Shown: positions 1 to 5,531 of the stretch, piece after piece | Numbering within the stretch: position 1 is the stretch's first letter | Layout of the letters: the number at the start of each line of letters is the position of its first letter | From: JANRLJ01 sp034437895 | Lineage (GTDB): Bacteria; Chloroflexota; Anaerolineae; Aggregatilineales; Phototrophicaceae | Assembly: GCA_034437895.1 (NCBI GenBank) | Contig: DAOTTO010000484.1 | Span: forward strand, 1 to 5,936 | DNA: 5,936 nt | Reading direction: 5' to 3' | Position numbers and translations under genes: made by a program | The notes under the pieces: generated by a model | Database searches by the model: none | Told to the model about the DNA's origin: nothing | What the model saw: only the letters and a program-made list of their open reading frames with translations

Positions 1-170
1 TTCCGAATTTTACGTGAAAATTTTAACCGTATTGAAACGAAATCCATCTTCTTTAATAGTGATATTAGCAACAAAACAGCTTAGTAACGTTGTTTCACAA
101 CGCAATTTGCGAAAAATAGCACAATATATAATTTTACTTTTTTCATAAACCTAAAAGCGTCATCTCTTAT

Positions 171-203
171 CAATAACGCCTCAATAACGCTTCAATAACG
201 TCC
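171..203 (+). repeat. Three 11-bp direct repeats (CAATAACG core)
   Basis: CAATAACG occurs at 171-178, 182-189 and 193-200, a strict 11-bp period, with a variable 3-bp spacer (CCT, CTT, TCC). The period is close to one helical turn, so the cores would face the same side of the DNA, as in some operator or iteron arrays. Three units with no adjacent gene are not enough to assign a function, and a simple slippage repeat is equally possible. Confidence 0.6.
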
Positions 204-370
204 GCAAACCTTTAAATGGATGTACTTCAACAAGAGGGCTTTATGCAGATAGAACTTTCGCTTATGTTGGGGTTTTGTAGGGGCGCGTTACATTGTGACC
301 GCCGAAAAAGTTAATAACCGACGTTACGCAGCCGTCCGCTCGGGGTTCAAAACCCAGAGCTACCGAGCAA

Positions 371-428
371 TTTGGAAACCTCTAAAGAGGTTAATAATCT
401 TTACTTAACCCCTTCAGGGGTTTCCAAA
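371..428. repeat. 58-bp nested palindrome
   Basis: The arms 371-394 and 405-428 pair over 24 positions with only three departures (one G-T pair and two A-C mismatches), separated by a 10-base centre. Each arm is also a palindrome: AACCTCTAAAGAGGTT (378-393) and AACCCCTTCAGGGGTT (407-422). The sequence can therefore fold either as one long hairpin or as an outer TTTGGAAACC stem carrying two short hairpins. The departures between the arms look compensatory, because each small hairpin stays perfect. It lies inside the block bounded at 320 and 488. Confidence 0.75.
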
Positions 429-436
429 CGCTTTAG

Positions 437-457
437 CTGGCAGTTTTGAACTGCCAG
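437..457. repeat. Perfect 9-bp hairpin
   Basis: CTGGCAGTT (437-445) and AACTGCCAG (449-457) form a perfect stem around the loop TTG. There is no T-tract on either side, so it is not an intrinsic terminator. It sits directly to the right of the nested palindrome and is probably part of the same repeat block. Confidence 0.6.
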
Positions 458-597
458 TGTCAAGTGATTTGAGTGTCTGCGTAACGTCATTTAATAATAC
501 ACGGCGAAAGCGAATTTACCGTAAGCCTTTATAGAAGTTACGCAGTTCACAGTAATTAGTTTTTAGTTAAAGCGGGTTGTAAGCGAAACGCTTTGTT

Positions 598-625
598 CTG
601 ACTAAGCTATATAAATTACTATAAA
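598..625 (+). promoter_or_regulatory. Weak candidate sigma-70 promoter
   Basis: CTGACT (598-603) resembles a -35 box (4 of 6 consensus bases). It is followed after 16 bases by TATAAA (620-625; 5 of 6). If used, it would give a leader of roughly 250 bases ahead of the membrane-protein gene at 888. The surrounding DNA is AT-rich, so chance matches are common. Confidence 0.18.
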
Positions 626-783
626 ATTAACACCTTTTACCACAAAACTTGGTCAAGTGCGTAAGCTCTATTTTAAAAACTTTTGCGCCGCAGAAGCGAC
701 CTTTAGCTTTTATTTAGCTAGATTTTGGGATTTTTTGTTAGGTTAGGAAATACATTAAAACTGAGAAGCTAAATAGCAAAAGC

Positions 784-903
784 ATGTGGCGGTCATGGCT
801 GTATGAGCGCTTTTATCATGTTAGCGCTGCTGTGGCTGCTGCATTCTGTATGTATTTTTTGTATTGGACTTTCTGGGAGGCTCAACAATGGCAGCAATCG
901 TAA
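784..903 (+). CDS. Possible small membrane-protein ORF (39 aa)
   Basis: An ATG-initiated frame of 39 codons ends in TAA 16 bases inside the next gene (888-1907), an overlap that would allow coupled translation. Residues about 12-30 are hydrophobic and aromatic (HVSAAVAAAFCMYFLYWTFW) and could form one membrane helix, with charged and aromatic residues before it. Against it: no good Shine-Dalgarno sequence precedes the ATG (only a weak GAGAAG about 15 bases away), it matches no family I recognise, and its 3' end shares bases with the next gene's ribosome binding site. It may be a chance frame in a leader. Confidence 0.2.
   Translation: MWRSWLYERFYHVSAAVAAAFCMYFLYWTFWEAQQWQQS
875..880 (+). promoter_or_regulatory. 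Ribosome binding site GGGAGG fixing the start at 888
   Basis: GGGAGG ends seven bases before ATG 888, near-ideal spacing. It lies inside the extended frame that begins at TTG 864, which argues that the eight extra residues from TTG are not translated as part of this protein. Confidence 0.8.
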
Positions 904-1907
904 CAAATCGACCAATCGATCGTATTAATGCGGTACCCACTTATGCGGGTGCGGAAAATATGGCGGCGAATATTCCTTTCTTTCGCCGGATTTCTTGGGG
1001 TGCAATTCTAGCGGGTGTTGTGGTGGCCTTGGTCATCCAATTGGCATTTAACGCGCTTGGCCTGAGTGTGGGTGCGACGGCAGTGGAACCCCTGACGAAC
1101 CAAGGGCCGTCAATCCCTGAATTTGGTGTGGGGTTGGTGGTGTGGATGGCGGCAAGCGCACTCATCTCGCTTTTTCTGGGCGGGTATGTCGCTGGACGGA
1201 TGGCGGGTACTATCGACAATCATGAGGGCATTATTCACGGCGTGATTGTGTGGGCGGTAGTCGTGTTGTTTTCTGTATATCTCTTGACGACCACTGTAGG
1301 TAACATCCTGGGTGGTGTAGTCAATGTACTGGGTACGGGCTTAAATTTGGCGGGGCAAGGCGCTGGGGCCATCGCGCCGGAAATTGCCGACTCATTAGAA
1401 GCACAAGACATTTCGCTGCAAGGGATACGTGAGCAAGTGACTCAACTCTTTATCACACCTGATGCGGAAGCGTCCACTTCAGGAACAGCAGCGACGACCT
1501 CCACAACACAAACTGATGCCCAAATGAGCGCGGCAGAACGTCAAGTGAATCTTGCGCTGACGCAGCTTTTCCGTTTGGGGCTGAATGCGGATGATGCGAC
1601 GCGGCAGGACGTTATTACAAGTATTGCCACCGCAACAGGACGGCCTGAAGAAGAAATCCGCCTGCAAGTTGTTGAATGGGAACAGCAAATTGATACTGTA
1701 AAGGTACAGGCTGAAGAAACTGCCCGTCAGGTCAGTGGGGATTTTGCGGATACCGTAGCGCGGGTTGCAGGAATCATCTTTGCGATTTTGGTGGTGGGCG
1801 CATTGGCCTCTGGCATCGGCGGGATGCTTGGGTCGCCTGAACCAGAAGATGTCGTGCGAGAAGCCCAGATGATCGCAGACAAAGTCAGCGCTGCCGAAGT
1901 ACGCTAA
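888..1907 (+). CDS. Four-helix membrane protein, PhnA-like/YrzE-type
   Basis: This is an integral membrane protein of 339 residues with unknown biochemical function. The start is ATG 888, chosen over in-frame TTG 864 because GGGAGG sits seven bases upstream. Hydrophobic segments lie at about 36-64, 80-103, 114-140 and 289-312. The first begins with RRISWGAILAG, which resembles the opening of a family of small-residue-rich, Gly-patterned membrane proteins often labelled PhnA-like or TIGR04086/YrzE-like; that label is from memory. Helices 2 and 3 carry GGYVAGRMAG and GIIHGVIVWA, also typical of that group. Residues 165-288 form a large soluble region with a Ser/Thr/Ala-rich low-complexity linker (about 194-212) followed by polar helices, longer than I would expect for the core family. 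It stands alone, ends at its own terminator, and has no cotranscribed neighbour to suggest a role. Confidence 0.85.
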   Translation: MAAIVTNRPIDRINAVPTYAGAENMAANIPFFRRISWGAILAGVVVALVIQLAFNALGLSVGATAVEPLTNQGPSIPEFGVGLVVWMAASALISLFLGGYVAGRMAGTIDNHEGIIHGVIVWAVVVLFSVYLLTTTVGNILGGVVNVLGTGLNLAGQGAGAIAPEIADSLEAQDISLQGIREQVTQLFITPDAEASTSGTAATTSTTQTDAQMSAAERQVNLALTQLFRLGLNADDATRQDVITSIATATGRPEEEIRLQVVEWEQQIDTVKVQAEETARQVSGDFADTVARVAGIIFAILVVGALASGIGGMLGSPEPEDVVREAQMIADKVSAAEVR

Positions 1908-1933
1908 GCAGCACTCATTAAATCAGATGCTTT

Positions 1934-1972
1934 ATCGCCTCGACTATTTGGCTGTCGGGGCGATTTGTTTTT
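1934..1972 (+). terminator. Intrinsic terminator of the membrane-protein gene
   Basis: An 11-bp stem pairs ATCGCCTCGAC (1934-1944) with GTCGGGGCGAT (1954-1964), with one G-T pair, around a 9-base loop. The tail TTGTTTTT (1965-1972) follows directly. It begins 26 bases after the stop codon and separates this gene from the exporter gene. Confidence 0.9.
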
Positions 1973-2051
1973 CTACTACATTCGCTTAAGGCGTTTTTTT
2001 GAAACACAAAGGCCGCAGAAGTAAGCCTCGATCAATAAGTGAAAAACTTTT

Positions 2052-2121
2052 AACCACCAAGCCACCAAGAACACCAAGATTTTGAACTTAAATCTTTGTG
2101 TTCTCTGTGCGCTCTGTGGTT
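2052..2121. repeat. CACCAAG-type imperfect inverted repeat
   Basis: The left arm (2052-2081) contains three ACCAAG units; the right arm (2091-2121) is its imperfect inverse and reads CTTTGTG, CTCTGTG, CTCTGTGG. The arms pair over about 30 positions with several mismatches and one bulge, around a short centre. Inverted repeats built from ACCAAG/ACGAAG units are scattered through many environmental bacterial genomes. It occupies the gap before the exporter gene and supplies a misleading in-frame GTG at 2098. Confidence 0.7.
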
Positions 2122-2223
2122 CAATCTGTTTCTCTTCTGCTTTTTCTAAGCGGCATGTTGGGATTTAAGTTTTGTTTGCTAAACTTAGGCCTAGTCTTTA
2201 GGCAATCAGAATGGCAAACACGC

Positions 2224-3207
2224 ATGTTACGTGGCGCGATTTATGGTATTACAGCGGCGGCGATCTGGGGCGGGATGTATGTCGTCTCCGATAGTGTTTT
2301 AAAGGTGATTCCGCCGTTTACGCTCCTGACGATCCGGCTGATGATGGGGTCACTCATCCTCGGCGGCCTGCTTTATCTCAAGCATTCGGTAGGGGCGACT
2401 CGTCGAGTCTCCCCTACAAACGGTGTTGACTTTACTCAAAGTTTCCCAAATCGCGGCGTTATTTTACGCCTGTTAGGGGTCGGTTTTATCGGCTTTGGGA
2501 TCAGCGTGGGCGCACAATTCGTCGGCACAGATTTATCGACGGCGGTCAACGGCTCGCTCGTGACGAGTGCGTCCCCGGCCTTCATCCTGATCTTCGCCGC
2601 ACTCTTATTGCGTGAAAAATTAACGGCGCAGCGGATTTTCGCCGTCGGTCTGGCGACGATTGGCGTGTTGGTCATTGTGAACCCAGCCAATGCTGATTTT
2701 GGCTCGGATACATTTCGCGGCGATGTCGCGCTGGCGATTGCAGCGGTGACGTGGGGCTTATATTCCGTCCTCGTCCGCATGGTAAGTGCCAAAACCGACA
2801 CGCTAATCGTGACGTTCTTCGCATTTTTGGGCGGGATGTTTTTGACCATTCCGGCGGCAATTGTCGAACTCCCGAATAGACCCATCGGCACGATTGACGC
2901 TAGTATCATCGCGGGTGTGCTTTTTCTGGGCGTGATCTCGACAGCAGTGGCGATGTGGTTATGGAATCGGGCATTCGCGCTGGTGGATGCGTCGGTTGCG
3001 TCGTTGTTTTTCTTCGCGCAGCCACTTGTGGGTGCATTTTTGGCGGCGGTGTTTCTCGATCAAGGCATGACGACGGGCCTCTGGATGGGCGGGGCGTTGA
3101 TTGTGCTAGGCGTTCTGCTGGCGCTTTATCCGCTGGAGAAACTGACTAAAGCGCGTTCTCCGCAGCCTGAACTCGCCCATGAGGCGGAGATTTCAAATAT
3201 TTCATGA
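2224..3207 (+). CDS. EamA-family (DMT superfamily) transporter
   Basis: A predicted inner-membrane drug/metabolite exporter of 327 residues, made of two tandem EamA domains (about 3-152 and 166-302). I count ten hydrophobic segments near 4-22, 31-52, 79-97, 104-128, 137-153, 166-186, 193-213, 226-246, 254-278 and 285-302, the usual number. The N-terminal pattern (YGITAAAIWGGMYV), the Pro-rich turn before helix 2, LLLREKLT after helix 4 and FFFAQPLVGAFLA in helix 9 are characteristic. The substrate cannot be read from the sequence; relatives move amino acids, metabolites or toxic compounds. The start is ATG 2224, where family homology begins; the frame stays open back to GTG 2098, but those 42 codons come from a repeat and spacer. 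No strong ribosome binding site is seen. Residues 56-65 are encoded by an inserted palindromic repeat. The C-terminal tail is polar. Confidence 0.88.
   Translation: MLRGAIYGITAAAIWGGMYVVSDSVLKVIPPFTLLTIRLMMGSLILGGLLYLKHSVGATRRVSPTNGVDFTQSFPNRGVILRLLGVGFIGFGISVGAQFVGTDLSTAVNGSLVTSASPAFILIFAALLLREKLTAQRIFAVGLATIGVLVIVNPANADFGSDTFRGDVALAIAAVTWGLYSVLVRMVSAKTDTLIVTFFAFLGGMFLTIPAAIVELPNRPIGTIDASIIAGVLFLGVISTAVAMWLWNRAFALVDASVASLFFFAQPLVGAFLAAVFLDQGMTTGLWMGGALIVLGVLLALYPLEKLTKARSPQPELAHEAEISNIS
2389..2417. repeat. GTAGGGGCG palindrome inside the exporter gene
   Basis: GTAGGGGCGACTC (2389-2401) pairs with GAGTCTCCCCTAC (2405-2417) around a 3-base centre, with one mismatch. It lies within the coding frame and is read as VGATRRVSPT (residues 56-65) in the loop between helices 2 and 3. 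A decayed copy of the left arm occurs at 277-285, so this is a dispersed repeat and not a feature of the transporter family. Confidence 0.8.
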
Positions 3208-3241
3208 CCACTACATTTGATTTTGACGCTCAAACCTTACC

Positions 3242-3376
3242 AGGACTTTCGCTTACCTCACCCCCCGGCCCCCTCTCCAATACTTGGAGAGGAGGAGAAA
3301 AACGCATCTTGAAGTCCCCTCTCCATGCAATGGGGAGGGGATTTAGGGGTGGGGTAAATGCGTGAGCGAAAGTCCT
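3242..3376. repeat. Composite palindromic element, copy 1 (core 3256-3354)
   Basis: The core runs from CCTCACCCC to GGGGTGGGG, near-inverse ends, and contains two hairpins: CTCTCCAA/TTGGAGAG (3273-3291 region) and a CCCCTC/GAGGGG stem (3316-3340 region). An additional pair of arms lies outside the core: AGGACTTTCGCTTAC (3242-3256) and GTGAGCGAAAGTCCT (3362-3376) match in inverted orientation at 14 of 15 positions. A second copy of the core lies at 5333-5442. The right outer arm overlaps the first codons of the kinase gene. Related ACTTTCGCTTA also occurs at 254-264. Confidence 0.75.
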
Positions 3377-4266
3377 ACTTACAAGCGATTTTTGACGCGC
3401 ACGGACTCGGCACTGTCCGCAAAATGGAACGGGCGGGGCGCGGCAGAAATAATCCGGCATTTATGATAAATGACGCGCTAGTGATTCGCTTCGACGGCAT
3501 CATCAACGAAGGCGTATCGCGCTTTCACGGCGAAAAACGCGCCTATGATGTGCTGCGACAGGCCAATATTCCCGCGCCGCAGGTGATCGTTGTCGATGAC
3601 AGCCGGACAATCGCGCCGCACGATTATCTGATTATGACGAAAATCGAAGGCTCGCCCTTAATCAACGCATGGCCTACCCTGTCGCCCAATCAGCGCGAGA
3701 AGGCGGCTTATGAGGCGGGGCGCTGTTTAGCGCTGATGCACGGAATCACGTTTGCTACTTTTGGCAAACTTTACGGCACGGAACGTATTTTTGAGACTTG
3801 GTACGCTTATGTGCAGGACACATTTAGGCGCTACTGCCGGGGTGCTGCTGATGAAGGCGTTATCGCGGCAGACATCATTGACCGCATGGAAAAGGTCATT
3901 GAGCGGCATCGCCCGATTTTTGACAGTGTGACTCCGGCGCGGCTGGTGCATTGGGATTATCACTTCGAGAATATTTTGCAGCAGGACGGCGAAATCACGG
4001 ACATCCTCGATTTTGAGTGGGCGCTTTCCGGCGATGTCGCCCATGACTTCAACCGCCGCGATCAATGGGAGGCGGATTGTCCCGGCAGCCGTGCGCCGCT
4101 GTATGCCGGATATGCGAGTATCCGTCCGTTAGAGGCCGATCATGACGTGCGCGTGATGCTGTATCAGATCATCTGGTTGGTGGATTGCATTGTCGATGAT
4201 TTCGACCCGGACGAAACGACGACAGCACACGATCAACTGTTGGCGATACTCCAAAATTTGGAATAA
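3358..4266 (+). CDS. Phosphotransferase of the APH/choline-kinase fold
   Basis: A cytoplasmic small-molecule kinase of 302 residues, a normal length for the APH family (PF01636). The N-terminal lobe includes GRGRNNPAF (about 28-35), the strand ALVIRFDG (40-47) and a helix with Glu59. The hinge region is LIMTKIEGSPL (91-101). The catalytic loop is HWDYHFEN (198-205), with Asp200 as likely catalytic base and Asn205 as metal ligand; the metal-binding DFEW follows at 218-221, where many relatives have DFD or DWE. Relatives phosphorylate aminoglycosides, choline, homoserine and other alcohols, so the substrate is undetermined and resistance should not be assumed. ATG 3358 follows an in-frame TAA directly, so no longer frame is possible; AGGGGTGGGG (3345-3354), the end of a repeat, may serve as ribosome binding site. 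No terminator is evident downstream. Confidence 0.88.
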   Translation: MRERKSYLQAIFDAHGLGTVRKMERAGRGRNNPAFMINDALVIRFDGIINEGVSRFHGEKRAYDVLRQANIPAPQVIVVDDSRTIAPHDYLIMTKIEGSPLINAWPTLSPNQREKAAYEAGRCLALMHGITFATFGKLYGTERIFETWYAYVQDTFRRYCRGAADEGVIAADIIDRMEKVIERHRPIFDSVTPARLVHWDYHFENILQQDGEITDILDFEWALSGDVAHDFNRRDQWEADCPGSRAPLYAGYASIRPLEADHDVRVMLYQIIWLVDCIVDDFDPDETTTAHDQLLAILQNLE

Positions 4267-4441
4267 ACCCTCCGTTGAACCATCTGACGCGAATGATACC
4301 GATAGCGGGCATAACATTGCAAAATTATTCAATCGATTCTCTTGAAATTTTTAGATGAATTAAACGACTATTTATCTTGAAAGCGTCTCTTCTTTCTCCT
4401 ACAGCAAAACGGGTCAAGACCAGCTGCTGATCTTAGTCATT

Positions 4442-5209
4442 TTGTCTTTGGCAGCGCCCCTTATTTGCAGCCAAATCCTCAAGGTCGATCCGAATGCGAC
4501 TGATCCGCGCAATCGGCTTTTAGGGATTGGTGCGCCGGGGCATCTCTTCGGCACAGATCATCTGGGACGCGATCATCTGGGGCGTTTGCTTTTTGGCGGA
4601 CAAATTTCGTTGGCGATTGGCTTTTTCGGCGCAGTGACGACACTCGCCGTCGGGGTTGTGGTCGGCATGGCGACGGGCTATTTTGGCGGCATCATTGATG
4701 ACTTTTCCAATTGGGTTATCACGACAATGGACTCTTTGCCCGCCCTTTATTTGCTGATCGCGGTTTCTGCCCTACTGCGTCCATCCCCGCAATCCCTCGT
4801 GCTTGTAATTGCCATCACCGGATGGACGGGTGCGGCGCGGCTCGTGCGGGGACAAACCCTCGTCATCCGCCAGCTTGATTATGTCACGGCGGCACGAGCA
4901 TTAGGGGCATCGCCCTGTCGAATCATGTTCGCGCATGTTTTCCCTAACCTCATTTCGATTCTGGCGATTACGCTGGCGCTAGGTGTGGGCGGTGTGATAC
5001 TGGCAGAGGCGACTTTGAGCTTCTTAAATCTTGGTGTGCAAGCACCGACTCCGACGTGGGGGAACATGCTTACGGACAGTCAGAGCTATTTCCGCACGGC
5101 GGGACATTTAATCGTCCTACCTGGGCTGCTGATCTCGGTGACGGTGCTTTGTTTGTACATCATTGGCGACGGTGTGCGCGACGCGTTTGACCCACAGACC
5201 AATAATTGA
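4442..5209 (+). CDS. DppC/OppC-type ABC permease, N-terminus missing
   Basis: The C-terminal part of a peptide/nickel-type ABC importer permease. From TTG 4442 the frame gives 255 residues. It shows DPNATDPRNRLL, the family motif GTDHLGRD (37-44), membrane segments near 55-80, 98-112, 118-135, 170-197 and 222-242, the cytoplasmic EAA loop TAARALGAS...HVFPN (149-169) that docks on the ATPase, and a normal C-terminus (IGDGVRDAFDP). The frame stays open upstream to 4364 and still encodes family-like sequence (LLILVILSLAAPLI, the first helix, from 4424), but it contains no ATG, GTG or TTG before 4442 and no ribosome binding site; TTG 4442 would cut helix 1 in half. The usual 30 or more N-terminal residues are absent. 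No partner permease, binding protein or ATPase is present, so this is probably a displaced 5'-truncated fragment or pseudogene. Confidence 0.75.
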   Translation: MSLAAPLICSQILKVDPNATDPRNRLLGIGAPGHLFGTDHLGRDHLGRLLFGGQISLAIGFFGAVTTLAVGVVVGMATGYFGGIIDDFSNWVITTMDSLPALYLLIAVSALLRPSPQSLVLVIAITGWTGAARLVRGQTLVIRQLDYVTAARALGASPCRIMFAHVFPNLISILAITLALGVGGVILAEATLSFLNLGVQAPTPTWGNMLTDSQSYFRTAGHLIVLPGLLISVTVLCLYIIGDGVRDAFDPQTNN

Positions 5210-5221
5210 GGGAAAAGTAGT

Positions 5222-5270
5222 GATGAGCGATGAGTAATGAGTAATGAGTAATGAGTGGTGAGTGATGAGT
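5222..5270 (+). repeat. Heptanucleotide tandem array, seven units (RRTGAGT)
   Basis: Seven consecutive 7-bp units run from 5222: GATGAGC, GATGAGT, three AATGAGT, GGTGAGT, GATGAGT. The array starts 12 bases after the permease stop codon. Because seven is not a multiple of three, the TGA in each unit falls in a new frame every time, so the array blocks all three + strand frames while leaving - strand frames open. Similar short tandem heptamers are described in cyanobacteria and are common in other repeat-rich genomes. Confidence 0.9.
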
Positions 5271-5332
5271 AGATAAATATGCTTCCTTAACCTTAGTTTT
5301 GGATAGCGCACTTTGATTAACTTTTATGATGT

Positions 5333-5442
5333 CCTCATCCCCCGACCCCTTCTCCATTGCAGGGCGAAGGGGAGAAAAACGGCTCACAATGGTTCTTTAA
5401 GTCCCCTCAGCTACGAAGTGGGGAGGGGATTTAGGGGTGGGG
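5333..5442. repeat. CCTCACCCC-type palindromic element, copy 2
   Basis: This matches the core of the element at 3256-3354: CCTCATCCCCCGACCCC at the left, a shared GGAGAAAAACG in the middle, AAGTCCCCTC, and GGGGAGGGGATTTAGGGG then TGGGG at the right. The interior differs: the segment between GGAGAAAAACG and AAGTCCCC is longer here, and the loop of the right hairpin has different bases. Conserved ends and stems with free loops indicate that folding, not coding, is maintained. It lacks the AGGACTTTCGCT outer arms of copy 1. Confidence 0.8.
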
Positions 5443-5489
5443 ATAGAATGAAAACACTGTCTGAAACTCAGGTTCCTTAAAACGTCCTT

Positions 5490-5531
5490 CTAACGGCTAA
5501 CGGCTAATCGCTAAATGCTAAATGCTAGATT
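5490..5531 (+). repeat. Heptanucleotide tandem array, six units (CTAANNN)
   Basis: Six 7-bp units: CTAACGG twice, CTAATCG, CTAAATG twice, CTAGATT. The CTA start is constant and the last three bases vary in pairs of neighbouring units, which looks like duplication of adjacent units after divergence. Its sequence is unrelated to the 5222-5270 array, though it has the same period. Each unit carries TAA or TAG, again giving stops in all + strand frames. Confidence 0.85.

Larger units (their letters stand above)
320..488. repeat. MITE-like block bounded by 12-bp perfect inverted repeats
   Basis: GACGTTACGCAG at 320-331 is repeated in perfect inverted orientation as CTGCGTAACGTC at 477-488. Outside each arm is a related TTAATA-containing sequence. 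The 169-bp interval encodes nothing and is filled with smaller inverted repeats, the organisation expected of a non-autonomous miniature element. A further direct copy of GTTACGCAG at 537-545 suggests that this motif belongs to a dispersed family. No target-site duplication is obvious, so the exact borders are inferred. Confidence 0.45.
1..783. other. Gene-free, AT-rich, repeat-bearing stretch
   Basis: No reading frame here has both a plausible start and protein-like composition on either strand. The stretch holds three CAATAACG direct repeats (171-200), a decayed copy of the GTAGGGGCG palindrome (left arm only, 277-285), a block bounded by the 12-bp inverted repeat GACGTTACGCAG (320-331 and 477-488) with two palindromes inside, a further GTTACGCAG copy at 537-545, and several short stems such as AAGCG/CGCTT at 581-593. 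A perfect -10 hexamer TATAAT lies at 127-132 but lacks a well-placed -35 box. From about 600 on it may act as the promoter and leader region of the membrane-protein gene at 888. Confidence 0.6.

Noticed and set aside
31..38. ATTGAAAC, typical of the 3' end of many CRISPR repeats; also at 5765-5772
   Set aside because: Only isolated occurrences nearly the whole window apart; no regularly spaced repeats or spacers around either.
338..368. tRNA T-arm-like GGGTTCAAAACCC inside a GCTCGG/CCGAGC stem
   Set aside because: No matching 5' acceptor strand, D-arm or anticodon arm upstream, and no CCA; it is a short nested hairpin within the repeat block.
2098..2223. N-terminal extension of the EamA gene from GTG 2098
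   Set aside because: The codons come from an inverted repeat and spacer, and transporter-family similarity begins at ATG 2224.
2211..2307. ATG 2211 as an alternative transporter start with a frameshift
   Set aside because: It is in another frame, meets a stop after about 30 codons, and the main frame is intact from 2224.
2436..2909. 157-codon - strand frame opposite the transporter gene
   Set aside because: Shadow frame of a strongly supported + strand gene; no domain pattern and an unnatural composition.
3727..4065. 112-codon - strand frame opposite the kinase gene
   Set aside because: It overlaps the catalytic-loop coding region of the kinase and shows no family features.
3358..4266. Calling the kinase an antibiotic-resistance aminoglycoside phosphotransferase
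   Set aside because: The fold is clear, but the substrate-binding region is not that of a named APH enzyme, and environmental members of this family have many other substrates.
5117..5387. Two - strand frames running through the heptamer array
   Set aside because: They are open only because the reverse of the 7-bp unit lacks stops; the residues are a repeat translation (LLITHHS-like).
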